Assembly (NCBI GenBank): GCA_015680685.1
Contig: MNCI01004586.1
Location: 301,571-365,570 of the forward strand
DNA from: Gnetum montanum
Lineage: Eukaryota; Streptophyta; Gnetopsida; Gnetales; Gnetaceae
Direction: 5' to 3'
DNA: 64,000 nucleotides
Under the pieces are notes generated by a model. That model saw only the letters and a list, made by a program, of their open reading frames with translations, made no database searches and was not told the DNA's origin. Shown in pieces: positions 31,882 to 42,743 of this stretch (positions are counted from its first letter, which is position 1; the number at the start of each line of letters is the position of its first letter). The position numbers were made by a program, and so were the translations under genes.

Positions 31882-33010
31882 CTATGCCGCTACCTCGTCA
31901 CCATGGATCACCACCTCCCTACCTGCGTATGGTAGGTGGATTTCTTGATGAATGGGCAAAGAGACAACCCTAAGTTGTGCTAACCATGATCTCCACAAGA
32001 TCAGGTTAAACTCGAGCATTTCCTCGACCATGATGAATGTTGCGTTTGTGGGGAACTGATCCCCTGCCACGAAGTCTATGTGGACCATGCCCTTTACCAC
32101 GACCCGCGCCCCATTGAACGACCTCAGGCATGATGTCGTTGTGGGTTTGATTTGGTCGACCAAGCCCAACTTATCCACAATAGGGAAGGGGATGAAATTC
32201 GTGGCAGCCCCATCATCAATGTGTACCCTTCGGATTCGGTATTGACCGACCCAAATTGTGATAAATAGGGGTGCTGTAGTCACTTGACCCCTTTCAGGAT
32301 CTTTCCTAACAAATTTGTCGCTGAAAGTCAGTTGAGACAGTTCTGGCTTTGTAGGTGCGGAGGGAAGCATGACCGAATGAATTGCTTCCTCTTCCGCTGG
32401 CATGTCTTCATTGACCGGAATTGTTGTCAACATGCGAATCAGAGCTTCACGGTGTGGGACAGACATCATGATTAGGTCATACAAGCTCAACATAGTGTTT
32501 TTCTATTTTAGAGCATGTTTGACCTCAGTGAGGGTGTCCAAGAGGTCTTGGCCACCCCCTCTTTACCACCCTTTTCCTCTTCTATTCATCCTAGAAGATA
32601 AATTTTCCAAGGAGGGATGGTTTCAGATCTAGGTTCAGACCCTTCTTGGCAAGGTAGCGTGGACTGTATGGTTATAGCGACATCCCTCTTCGATGATGAG
32701 GGCGTAGACCCAAGGGGTGAAGACGTAGGCTTGGAAATACCAAGGACGGTACTTTCTTCCGACGTCTCACCTGTGAAACACACTTCTCATTTTTTAGGAC
32801 GAGAAGGCTATGTAGTTTTCTTATGCGGGGTGGGGGCCATTGAAGGAATCAACCCCTTGATGATAAACAGAGCTAACGGTGTTAACGGACGGGGTGGCAT
32901 AGTTTTGCTAATAGGTGGCGCGGGGGTGGATGCCCGGGGAGGGACTCTCAAGACAAACGGCTGTTGCAAACTTCGGCCAGCCGCTGGTGGTGCTGGTGCG
33001 CGACGCTGAG
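31882..33010 (-). pseudogene. F aspartic protease with Pro-rich linker
   Basis: The open part 32493-31882 holds the active site RRVHIDDGAATNFIP, then IVDKLGLVDQI, the flap region VVVKGMVHIDFVAGDQFP and the final block FNLILWRSWLAQLR. G has the same arrangement with FNLILGHPWLAQLR, so F has lost the conserved Gly of the ILG motif. The catalytic triplet is D-D-G in both, rather than D-S/T-G. The Pro-rich stretch 33023-32808 links to gag. A retropepsin that processes Gag-Pol. Confidence 0.85.
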
Positions 33011-33019
33011 GCACACGGA

Positions 33020-35449
33020 CCACGAACAGCTACTGGGGTGGCCTAGGATCACTGTCAACGCCGATGGTGTTGATAACATAACTGACGTTGTTACCGTTGA
33101 GGGGGTCTGTGTAGTCATGTAGAGATTGATTCTCAGGGCGTACTAGGCTGCTTTCGTTCAACATCAATTTCCCATGATCAATCATCCTTTGGATGTCATC
33201 CTTCAACACCAAACAGTAATTCCTATTGTGACCACATTGTTGGTGGTAGTCACAAAACCTATCTAGCCTAAAACCCTTAAGAACTGGGGGCTCATTGGGC
33301 AAGGCCAAAGAGGGGTTCCTAAGGAGCTCGCAATAGCGTTGATGTCTCTTGATTCCTTCTTTCGACATTTGCTTGTGTTGGATATGCCCTGCTGCCAATA
33401 GTTTCTTCAGAGGTTCTGAAGGCTTGAGAGGTAGTGGGGTATACTTTGAGCGATCTTTACACTCAAATTTCAGTTTAGGTTATGCAGATGTCTCAGGTGC
33501 GGGTACAAGAGGTTGCAACGCGTTGTTCTGCTTGGGCGCAAGGTTAGCTACGGGTGCGGCTAGTTTCTTGTTGTTCTTGTTACCATTGTTACTAGGTTTG
33601 GGCTTAGCCTTGGTCGCCACAGTGGCCACTGTGGTTGTTGTGGCCTTACCCTTGTCATTCTTTGTGAAGGTGTTCTTGTAGGCAACATAGGCCAGGTCTT
33701 TGCTCGCCTCGGTTGCATCCTGTATACTCTTAGTCTGAGCAAAAGCTTGACTAAGAGTGCGAGGAGTGAGGTAATATAGTTTAGACTTGATGAAGTCATT
33801 CACTGCATCCTTAAAGATGGCTAGCAGGTGGGCCTCCACGATGGGCTCACAGATTTCATTAAGGGTTGCGCTCCAACGCTAGATGAACTTTTGGACTAGT
33901 TCCAAAGGATCCTGCTTCACGCTCATCAACTAATCCAGTGTGGTTTCTGCCTTCAAGTTATACTTGAAGCACGTCACAAACTGGGTCAGAAGCTCCTCTA
34001 GAGTTGAAATAGATGAGCATGGTAGCACACGGTACCAATCCAAGGCCTTCTCGGCTAGGGACATAGCAAAGACACAAATAATCATGTGCAGCCATTGTTG
34101 CAACAGAAGGGATTCAGACCTAAAGGTTACAAGATGTGCATTGGGATCTCCCTCCCCATTGTACTTTGTGAAGTGGGGGAGGGACATCCCTGGGGGTAAC
34201 GTCAGCGTGGAGATTGCAAGGCTAATAGGGTCGTCCTGGTAAAAGTCCATGACTTGTACCATGTTAGACCCAACAACTTTGAGGTGTTTTATTTCCTCGA
34301 TAAGGGTTTGGGTAAGCTGGAATGCTTGATCCAAACTTGCGACGATGTGGATTGTTGGGGAACTACTGAGGTAGTTCCTATTTGTGGAATGGCGATGGTG
34401 GCGGTGTGACCCATCGACAGTACCATTGGGATAGCCCCCGCGAACGTTGCTACTTACGTCGTCCACCACCCAGTAGGTGATGCTGTTGGAGCAACAACTT
34501 TGGGTTGCACCACAGAATGGGCGGCTTGTGTGTGAGGTGGAAACGAGCATATTCCTGTGCCAGGTTGTATTGTTTGCGAGTTTTGGTAAGCCTGATGGGG
34601 AATGTGGTGAGACATATGCAACCGTAGTGTAGTAAAGGGAGCAGTGAATGGGGTCCACCATGTGGATGAGCCTGGGCCCGCCGCCGTTGGTGGGACATAT
34701 GTGAACGTAGGAATGGAAACGGAAGTTGCGTACAACTGTGAAGTAATCATGGTGTAAACATGCGGCAGGGTAGCCATGATTGGTGTGTGATGCGCTACAG
34801 GAATGGATTGATGAATAGTTTGCAAAGGCATAGTTGCTGCAAATGAAATAGGAGGACAAGGGCATTGATACACTAGGAAGGTGACATGGCTACCCATTGC
34901 AGGTATAATTGTAGGCTGCGGGAGCGTAGACATGATCATAAAGGGAGTGGTAACAAACAATGGGTTGGCCCAAAAAGACTGGGTAGGAGGGACCGTGACG
35001 GGGTTGGTTTGACCTCCCCAGTCAGATTGAGAATCGAGCTCCTCTTATCTGTCCTGGAAGGTCTCGTCATGGTTAGACACTGTGTCCTGCTGCTCCGTAA
35101 GTCTAGCCAACTAGATTAGCTAGTCTAGAAGCCATTGATTTGTTAGTGTCAAAGGGATGGAAGTGCCAGGAGTGGGAACAAACTCCTTCCCATTGCAATA
35201 AGTGAACTTGAAGCTATGCTTGTTTTTGAATTCATGCACATCCAAGGGCAAGTTTTCCTACACCTTTGCACAGAGGAAGTTATAGTGCTCATGTTGTTGG
35301 GCCAATCCCTTAGGTCCCCAGTTTTGGATCCTGAGGGATCGATGCGTTTCCAGCATTGGGTTGAGTGGTTGTTCGGCACCTGTAATGCCTTGAATCGTGA
35401 TGGGAACTTCAACGTTGAAGGTGTTAGCAAAGATGCTCAAAGTAGCCAT
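33020..35449 (-). pseudogene. F gag
   Basis: I place the start at the ATG at 35449 (MATLSIFANTFNVEV), because the following HEHYNFLCAKV...GKEFVPTPGTSIPL aligns with YNFICVKV...GRKFIPSAFDIIPL in G. A Pro/Thr/Ala-rich region follows (34960-34454). The capsid-like part has FYQDDPISLAISTLTLPPGM, KYNGEGDPNAHLVTF and ALDWYRVLP. FIKSKLYYLTPRTLSQAFAQ comes next. The zinc motif CDYHQQCGHNRNYC (C-x2-H-x4-H-x4-C) near 33270 is a Tat-type variant. Frameshifted at least twice. It lies next to protease as one polyprotein unit. Confidence 0.87.
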
Positions 35450-35515
35450 TGTTACAAGGCTAAATAGATTTGCAAACGTGAAAGGCAAGGAAATTAGAGA
35501 ATAATCAAAAAATAT

Positions 35516-35830
35516 TTATGTCCTGCCAGAATCCAAAGGAACCGTCGGAGCGACCGATCTGTACCACGCGATGCGTATACAACCGCAAAAAGGTGTCATT
35601 TTTATGCTAGTGCGTGATAGGGTACAGAACGCATGCAAGACTATCATAAAGCAAACAAGTCAACTGGCGATCGAAGACTTTATGTCCTGCAGGGTTCCGG
35701 GGGAACTATCAAGGCAACCGATCTACACCGCACGATGCCTAAACCACCACAAATGGATGTCAAGTTTACGTCAATGTGTAACAGGGTGCAAAATGCTTAC
35801 AAGACTACCGTAAAATATAGAAAGGACACT
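35516..35830. repeat. Tandem duplication in F leader
   Basis: Two diverged copies of about 157 bases, 35516-35674 and 35680-35830. Each begins TTTATGTCCTGC, contains CCGATCT followed by ACCRC, then CAAGACTA. It lies between the primer site and gag. G's leader has unrelated short repeats here. Confidence 0.8.
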
Positions 35831-35834
35831 AAAA

Positions 35835-35852
35835 GGCCCTTCTTCTAGCGCT
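35835..35852 (-). other. F primer binding site
   Basis: Minus strand AGCGCTAGAAGAAGGGCC, seven bases inside the LTR. G has TTGGCGCTAGAAGGAGGGCC five bases inside its LTR. The shared GCGCTAGAAGRAGGGCC shows both families use the same primer; I do not assign the tRNA. Confidence 0.75.
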
Positions 35853-35859
35853 AGAAAAC

Positions 35860-37595
35860 TGTAGCAATCGAAAATGTCGACGACTGGAAAACACCGAGAG
35901 GTCATCGATCGTGACAATCTTAACCCTGTATTCGTGTGAGGGCCATGCTGGATAAAAATAGAAATGGGGTGCCCTGAACAGTCTAGTCGATTAGATAGGG
36001 ACTTAGTCGGTGTTAATATAAACTTTCGTAAATGGATAATTTGAAAACAAGACTTCTAGCATAAAATGATAACTTTAAATGCAAAAGGGACAAAAAACAA
36101 TGTAAAAATGTAATGATAAGCAAGAAAAAAAAGTAGAATGCAGTTAGGGAAATGCACCACTTCAAGATTATGACTTCACTTTGTCAAGGTGGATACAATT
36201 GCTTGCGCGATGCTGGGAGGCGCAGAGATCCCAAAGGTAACCAAGACGTTCAGAGCAAGAAAACTGTATGCTTGAACATGGACTCGAGAGTCAACAATGC
36301 AAATGGCTATGAGGATAGCAGGAAGGGTAGAACATAATGCCAAACGAGAATGCCCACTGTTTACAATGTCAAATAAGATGTTTACAATGCTCAGGAATAT
36401 AGTGCTAACTTTTTTTCTTATTTATTGCCTGATTCCCTCAACATCCAACGAACCGACCCTTTGAGCATCGCTCATTGGGGTATTTATAAGGCCAGGGGCA
36501 CACGAAAGATGCAGTTTGGGCACTGCGTGTCCTAGACTCGTGTTGACTTTTCTGCGCTGCATGGTCGTGCATGACCGTTGGACATGCATGACCGTTGTAA
36601 TTACGAGTCTGCCATGCCGTAATTGTGAGCCTACCATGCCGTAATTGCGCTGTTAAAACTTGGATATGTGTGCCAACTGTGTAAACTGGTGAAGTGCATT
36701 GATGTGGCGTAATTGCTAACTACACTGCGCTATGCTTTGTAGCGTAGCATGTTAGCGTAGTGTAGCATCTTGTTACGCTGTACTATGCTATGCAGCGTAG
36801 CATAGCATAGCCACCAATTCAAAGAAAAAACTTGCGTTGCGTCTTGCTACATGTGTCGGAAACCTTTGAAGTGCTCCGACTGCTTTTCGCACACCTGCTA
36901 TGCTATGCTATGCTACAGCTGGCCTTAGTTGCGAAAACATCGCCAATCTGCAAACTTTGCTTTTTACATTGCGAAACTTGCGAACTTGCTGATCTTGACC
37001 TTTGAGATGTCTTTCGTTACTCTCGTAGAGTTGCTATGCTGTGCTACGCTACATAGCGTAGCATAGCATAGCAAATCGACATGGCCTGATTTTTGCTAAG
37101 TTTGTTGTTTTCTGGTGAAGGAGCCATTGCTGAAGAACTTGAAGTTGAGCAAAGTAATTGTTTTTGAAGGCCAGAGGCACTAACTGAGTGCATTTGAAAT
37201 CACTAAGTAGGCCGGGCCTTCCTATCTTGTTCTCACTATACTGTGCTATGCTGCGTAGCGTAGCATAGTGTAGCACCCTTTCTTGCAAAAATTTGCGGTT
37301 GACTATTTGAAAAACTGTCTCCCGAAGCTTGCTACGCTATATAGTGTAGTGTAGCGTAGCAAACTCCTTGACTTAGAAAACTTGCCAAACTGTTGTGTGC
37401 ATTTTTAGCATCACCGACAACTCTTTGCATCGCTTCTATGTAGGTTGTCAGTTGGACGAATTACCCAGCTAGAAAATTTTCCAAATTGCACAGCCTAAGG
37501 GCCAGAACATCCATCTCCTGATGAATTGCCACGACGCTACCTGAATTGTGATGACCTGGTGAAGCAAGGATGCCCTGAAAATTTGGGGTGTTTCA
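35860..37595 (-). repeat. F 5' LTR
   Basis: TGTAGCAATCG...GGGGTGTTTCA, 1736 bases; the fuller of the two F LTRs. It carries a TATA box at 36481-36488 (minus) and palindromic GCTACGC/GCGTAGC words near 36720-36815, 36895-36915, 37030-37075, 37240-37280 and 37328-37362. Confidence 0.93.
36481..36488 (-). promoter_or_regulatory. TATA box of F 5' LTR
   Basis: TATAAATA on the minus strand within CCTTATAAATACCCC. It would drive the F genomic RNA leftwards through gag-pol. Confidence 0.65.
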
Positions 37596-37687
37596 AATGG
37601 TGGATCAACGTCATGTGTATTATGCTGCTGATTGGTCCCTGTTTCAGACCTAGGCAGTGAAGCGCTTCTGTACGAAGAAGGAGACAT
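37596..37687 (-). pseudogene. E2 gag N-terminal piece
   Basis: From the ATG at 37687: MSPSSYRSASLPRSETG, then QQHNTHDVDPP up to the F insertion. The next residues of the same protein, LVPEQFQVVY, are at the far side of F (below 19164). An upstream in-frame ATG at 37708 also exists. I prefer 37687 because E1 gag starts with the similar MSSSHKSTSP. Confidence 0.8.
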
Positions 37688-37800
37688 ACTTGTCTGTTCA
37701 GTGTGCATTGTATTATTTTTGTTTTCTCAACCAGCCCTAATGGTTTGTTCCAATGACATGAATGATTTCCTAAGTTCTAATTAGCGCACAAACAACTGAG

Positions 37801-37819
37801 TCCCCGAAAATGGTGCGAA
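37801..37819 (-). other. E2 primer binding site (diverged)
   Basis: Minus strand TCGCACCATTTTCGGGGA directly inside the LTR. It corresponds to TGGCGCCGTTGCCGGGGA with several transitions. Confidence 0.7.
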
Positions 37820-38655
37820 TGATGAGTGGAGAGGTACCCCTACGCTCAACCATACGAATACGAGCGTTTCACACACGATCTGGTTGAATTCTAGGGACTA
37901 AGTGCTTATGTGCCTTTGTGGAACAAGGACGAGTTGGTTAATTGTTGTCTTCCCAAACTTACTTGTATGTCACGATTGTATGGTTAAGTAAGCTTGAGGC
38001 ATATGATTTTTTATATCTTTTATGTTTTTATGTCCTATGCTAATAAGGGAGGAGAGAGATAACTAAGTGACTAATTTAACTTAACTACTCATTAACTAAG
38101 TTCTAACTAATCCTAACACCAGCATCTGTTCCTACTTGCTGTACACATCCTGAGCTTGTGCAACGCTGCTGGGATTACCAAACGCTAATCATTACCAGGT
38201 TACCAAGCATTACACACATGCTTGAAGCAGTCATATTGAATGTATTTACTTAAGAAAGTGTAGGGTGAGAGAAAACATTAATTAACTAGGAAAGCATTTA
38301 ATAACATCAATTAACACTAATTAATCTATTCTGGATGCTATAAGGTTTATCATAAAGTTTGTCTTGATTGCCATACACAAGGTGTGCTTAGGTACACAAT
38401 GCTCGAATAAAGATCCATTCACTTTATGACTCCTACTGTGGGCACATAGAAATAATTCTAACTCTGGGATGGAGAAAAGGTAAGAGTTAGGCTAAGGGTT
38501 TAACTATCTATTGCAAAACCAAGTGCGGCCACCTCTTATTTATAGGTAAGGAGACAAGTCCCAATATCGGGTATCCGACATCGCATGGTAGGCTCTGATA
38601 TCGTGGACCCGATATCGCGAATGTGATATAGTGGCCCCAATATCACGGTTCATCA
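37820..38655 (-). repeat. E2 5' LTR
   Basis: TGATGAG...TTCATCA, 836 bases, partner of 7190-7982. The outer end contains four GATATC-like words (GATATCGTGG, GATATCGCG, GATATAGTGG, AATATCACGG) of which the other copy has fewer. Confidence 0.95.
38537..38544 (-). promoter_or_regulatory. TATA box of E2 5' LTR
   Basis: TATAAATA on the minus strand in CCTATAAATAAGAGG, the same context as in the other E LTRs. Confidence 0.65.
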
Positions 38656-38660
38656 ATAAT
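38656..38660. repeat. Target-site duplication of E2 (right copy, ATAAT)
   Basis: Exact copy of 7185-7189, immediately after the E2 LTR. Confidence 0.95.
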
Positions 38661-38776
38661 GAACTCTAACAAATTACTAGCATAATTACATTACCTTGTC
38701 CATGGAGTTTGACTAGGTTGCACGTGAACTCTGATAACTCATATGGTTGGGTTTTGGACTACTCCACCACTCATCA
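38661..38776 (+). repeat. E3 5' LTR, second part
   Basis: The remaining 116 bases of the LTR begun at 6431. It ends CTCATCA followed by the primer site, which fixes the right end exactly. Confidence 0.85.
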
Positions 38777-38777
38777 T

Positions 38778-38795
38778 TGGCGCCATTACTAGGGA
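38778..38795 (+). other. E3 primer binding site
   Basis: TGGCGCCATTACTAGGGA, one base after the LTR. It matches the Athila Asp-tRNA site TGGCGCCGTTGCCGGGGA with three changes. It shows that E3 is a plus-strand element. Confidence 0.85.
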
Positions 38796-38915
38796 CTCAT
38801 CAATGTTATGCTAAGTCATTTATTTTTCAAAGTTTGTTGTATCTGAAAGTTAAAGTCAAACCTAACAAATATAAGTAAAGCGCACTTTAAACTCAAACCA
38901 TATAAAAACTATAAT

Positions 38916-40881
38916 ATGGCTTCACATAATGATCAACCATCACCTTCCAAGGAGATAAGAAGACGTAGTGATAGAATCATTGATGAAGAAGAATGGGGGA
39001 TGCCAATGTAGACACAAATCACTTATGCTCACACTAATCCATACCATCCAGACTTTACTTTCATATTTCATTTGGACAAGAAAATGAGGTGGATGGACAT
39101 GCAAGGTAATATAGTCTTACCTCTCGAATGTGCAGCACTGAACATGTTACAAACTGCTCTAAATGTAATGCATTTGGCCTAGATTTAGGAAGGGTATCAT
39201 GTGACTAAACACTTGACTAGACCCTATGAACCCACAAAGGAGCAGATGAGAAGAGATGCTGCCATTGAAATCAAACATATACATAGCAAATGGAAGTAGG
39301 CCAACACTTCTTTTATCATAGAAGAACTTGATGCTAATCAATTCATTTTAGAACAACTCCACTTGAACCATGAGAAACTATAAACACCCATCATCATATT
39401 AGAGGAACCTATCAAAGCCCAACTTTATTCTACTCTAGTAAAGACACACAAGGGGGAGGCTATTAACTTAAGATACAAGCAGGACTCTAGGCCAAGGGTT
39501 TTAGCTAAATCTTATAGGAAAACATACAAGAGTCATGAAAGGAGAACTAGCTGGCACCATTCTCCTACTACCTCATTTACCTCATCACAATTGTCGAAGG
39601 ACTTTGATAGGAGACGACACAAGTACATGGACTCTGATAGGAAAGAAAGGAAAAATCATGGTCATCATGATCAATATTCAAGGTACTCTGGTTCAAAGGA
39701 TGAAGAGTCTGAACGAAGAAGATGAAGAGACAAAAGAGAGGATCAAGAGAGGCATGAGCATAGAAGGGGTCACTGCTACAATAGAGCAAACGAACCCAAC
39801 CACAATGATGAACCCCTTATGACAACTTGAAACGTGATCAATATTTAGGAAGTTATTTACATACCAACTAGGTAGATGAGAGATAGCTAAATTAAATGGC
39901 TATACATGAACAACATGCCAAGATTTGAAGGTGGGTATAAAATTAATCCATAGCATCATCTTCATGCATTCCATGATGCATATGCCCTTAAAAACATAGA
40001 GAGTGATTGGCAAAAATTGAAGTTGTTTCTTGAGACACGTGAAGGAAGAAGAAAGCTAGTACAAGTCACTGGAACTTGAATCCATCAGACGTTGGAGTAA
40101 CATGCTTGAAATCTTTAATGATAAATACCAAACTTATTCACGAGTGTTAAATCTAAGAAAACAAATCTACGGTTGGAAATAAGGGACTTACAAAACCCTT
40201 GATGCGGCAATGGACATATATTATTCACTGTTGCAAAAATGCCTAGGCCATGGATTTTCATTAAAGGAACAACTTAGGAACATTGTAGATGAGTTGAGAA
40301 GCAAAACCAGAGAGGCCCTTGGGGTTTATGCTTAAAGAAGACTATTAGAATTGACCATCCATCTTATTCAAAGATTGATTGACCAAGTGGCAAAAGAGGA
40401 AGGAGAACTCATAAAAAGAGAATCAACTAAAGAGTACAATAGAGATCCATTAATCTGGAAGAGGGATGTATGAATATGTGACAAATAAGCTAAAAATACC
40501 TTGGATGATGTCATCTAGAAAAAGACTCTACTAATCCAGAAATTTGTAAGTGACATTGAAACTAAGATAGAGAAAATGTGGAATTTTGTTGAAGAAAACT
40601 TCACAACTGCATTAAAGATAGTGAAGGAACGAACCAAAAAAGCATTAAAAACAAGCAAATATAAATGAAAGAAGAAAGAACTTGGATGTAAAGGCAAGGT
40701 TGCTTTAGTGGCTAAGTTCTCAGACACTAGCTCCACCGATGATGAAGGTTGCAATGTGTGCTAGTATGAACATCCTAAGGGATGTTGTCCAGTCATGGCA
40801 CATTTGCAGGAAATAGAGGCATACACACTTAATCCCAATTTTTTTTTTAAAAAAGCATAAACAGTTACCTTATCCTCAAGG
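38916..40881 (+). pseudogene. E3 gag, first part
   Basis: The ATG at 38916 gives MASHNDQPSPSKEIRRRSDR, then YHPDFTFIFHLDKK, MQGNIVLPLE and a charged tail (RRRHKYMDSDRKERK), paralleling E1. Much later, GHGFSLKEQL and VAKEEGELIKRES are readable. The zinc knuckle CNVC*YEHPKGCC near 40755-40795 has a stop inside. The frame ends LPYPQG at the G insertion. Very many stops, so E3 is the most decayed E copy. Confidence 0.8.
40877..40881. repeat. Target-site duplication of G (left copy, CAAGG)
   Basis: CAAGG precedes the G LTR at 40882 and recurs exactly at 58985-58989. The E3 gag codons continue across the pair (PYPQG / N), as in E2's uninterrupted PYPQGNPR. Confidence 0.95.
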
Positions 40882-41419
40882 TGTACTAACCGAAATCGTC
40901 GACGTAAGGCTGGAGGGGAAAAAACAAACACCGAAAGATTGTCGGACGGGCACAGCTGACCCTGCCTTCGTGTGAGGGCAAGCTGAAAAAGAAAAACGAA
41001 GGTAGAGTGCCTTGGATGGTCTACATGCAAATCAACCAAGGACTTCCCTGAACGTAATCTATGGCTTGCGTTGGGGTTATCATAACTGATGTTTGAAATG
41101 TAAATAGTAACACGAAATGCAAACACAGCGTATATAGAATCGATATTGCAAACAAAACATAAACTAGATTTAAAATAGAGTAAACAATATAATGGAAGGC
41201 AAAATGAACTATATTGTATTGCTTAGAATGAATGTGCACTGGTCAAAGCATAGCTGCACGTGTGGATGACAAGTTAAGTGCTAAGCCTTGGGGTGATATG
41301 CTTGCAGGTGCTTGGATGCTAGGAGTTGAGTGCGCTCGAGTGTCCAAAAGTTGCCGGTCAGTGTTTCCTAAGCCGTTAACCTTCAAAATTGCCAACCTGA
41401 TTTAAGTGAATGGGTGAGG

Positions 41420-41427
41420 TATTTATA
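41420..41427 (-). promoter_or_regulatory. TATA box, first copy in G 3' LTR
   Basis: TATAAATA on the minus strand in CCTTATAAATACC. The second copy lies 157 bases away. Confidence 0.65.
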
Positions 41428-41576
41428 AGGTTTGGTCAGGAGCCTTGGGGTGATATGCTTGCAGGTGCTTGGATGCTAGGAGTCGAGTGTGCTCGAGTGT
41501 CCAAAAGTTGCCAATTAGTGTTTCCTAAGCCGTTAACCTTGAAAATTGCCAACCCAGTTTAAGTGAATGGATGAGG

Positions 41577-41584
41577 TATTTATA
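41577..41584 (-). promoter_or_regulatory. TATA box, second copy in G 3' LTR
   Basis: Same CCTTATAAATACC context, created by the 157-base duplication. Confidence 0.65.
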
Positions 41585-42727
41585 AGGTTTGGTCAGGTTC
41601 GGGCACAGAATTCATGGATGGAATCAACGATTGAGAGATGAGAGGAAAATGGATCATGTGACACATGTCTGATGGACAGTTGTGTGTGAGTTGGACATGT
41701 ATAGGCAGGCTACGTTCTTGACCGAATGCACTGTATCTTACAGCGTGTGTTAGCTTACACCAGCTAGCTTATGCCCATGGAACCAGATACAATTTTGGAG
41801 CGTAAGAGCTTGACAAGCACATAAATGATGAAAATTTACAATGAAAATGATAATGTACAACAAAAGAGGTTGACTCTAGTTCCCTTAAAACTTCTCGGTC
41901 CTTGCATTGACTGCTGCAGGATGTCGATTTGAGTGGTTTTGTGGCTGTTTGAGGCATCTCTGTTCCACCAGAGCTTCTAGCGTGAGTTGATTTTTTCCTG
42001 GCATGTCCTTAGCGTGTGTTTGGTGTGCTTTTGACTAGGAGTGACTAGTACTCACGCTGTCAACGTGACCTCAGCGTGAGTGAGCTAAAAATGACATATT
42101 TCACATTAAATTTTGATTTTTGAAGTCTGTTATTCAAGTGCAATGATTACTTGACTATGTCTGACCCTGAGAGTGATCTGTAAGTTAAAAACTAAGCTTG
42201 AGAGTGAATTTTTTTGAGCCACTTTTGGCAGCTCACGCTGGACTCATGCTGCTAGCGTGAGTGTAGTGTGACCACAACGTGAGTTGCAAAAACTTGGAAT
42301 TTTGGACCTAAAATCTACAATTCTGGAGGCTAGGACTTGAATTTTTTGACAATGAACCCTGAGGATGACTTGCACCTTGGAATCAAATCATTTCAACTCA
42401 GTTTCAAGGCTCTCATAGTTGCTCATGCTACCAGCATGACCATCAGCGTGAGTGAGAAGACTTGCATAATTTGACCCAAAATCTGAACTCCTGAATGTTG
42501 AAACTGAAGTAGGGAACAATGAAACTTGAGGATGGGTTGCAACCACAGATTGGACCATCTTTGACTTGATTTTGAAGCTGTTGGAAGTGCTCACGCTAAG
42601 GGCAAGCTGGTTTGATAAGCCCAGTGTGAGTTACATGCCTTGGTCAAATTTTTGTCTCTCGAAAGCTCAAAGGAGGGACTAAGTTATTCTCGTTTCAAAG
42701 TGTTAAGCCAAAATTACTGGTGTTTCA

Positions 42728-42743
42728 TTGGTCCCTCTTTGTT
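42728..42743 (-). other. G polypurine tract
   Basis: Minus strand AACAAAGAGGGACCAA next to LTR start TGAAACACC, one base different from F. Confidence 0.85.

Larger units (their letters stand above)
19164..37595 (-). mobile_element. F: Tat-like Ty3/gypsy element carrying an antisense gene
   Basis: LTRs at 19164-20746 and 35860-37595 bracket a minus-strand element inserted in E2 gag. Order in its own direction: LTR, primer site, gag, protease, antisense-gene spacer, RT, RNase H, second RNase H, integrase, 3' tract, polypurine tract, LTR. The second, archaeal-type RNase H places it in the Tat lineage (Ogre/Retand/Tat relatives). Gag of E2 resumes on both sides, which proves the insertion. The flanks ACTAG and AATGG are not a clean target duplication. 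Total 18.4 kb, long even for this lineage. Confidence 0.9.
7190..38655 (-). mobile_element. E2: Athila-like Ty3/gypsy element with two nested insertions
   Basis: Both LTRs, the primer site, polypurine tract and perfect ATAAT duplication define the element. In its own direction (minus) the order is LTR, primer site, gag, protease, RT, RNase H, integrase, long 3' tract, LTR. Gag is interrupted by element F (19164-37595). RNase H is interrupted by about 3.4 kb of other DNA (roughly 11450-14850). Without these it would be about 9.6 kb. RT has lost its central part at a single N. The RT motif FMDD, protease D-L-G and Asp-tRNA primer site fit Athila. It sits inside the LTR of E3, in opposite orientation. 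Confidence 0.92.
41285..41598. repeat. 157-base tandem duplication in G 3' LTR containing the promoter
   Basis: Unit 1 is 41285-41441 and unit 2 is 41442-41598, both starting GCCTTGGGGTGATATGC and ending after TTTATAAGGTTTGGTCAGG. They differ at only a few positions. The other LTR has one copy, so the duplication followed or accompanied integration. Confidence 0.95.
40882..42727 (-). repeat. G 3' LTR (with internal tandem duplication)
   Basis: TGTACTAACC...GGTGTTTCA, 1846 bases. It is longer than its partner (57286-58984, 1699 bases) because a 157-base block carrying the TATA box is present twice. Words of the CTCACGC/GCGTGAG type form imperfect palindromes at 42045-42100, 42230-42285, 42415-42455 and 42590-42630. 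Confidence 0.93.

Noticed and set aside
34900-35450. Possible Ogre-type ORF1 upstream of gag in F
   Set aside because: The frame joins gag and is homologous to the gag N-terminus of G; no separate gene.
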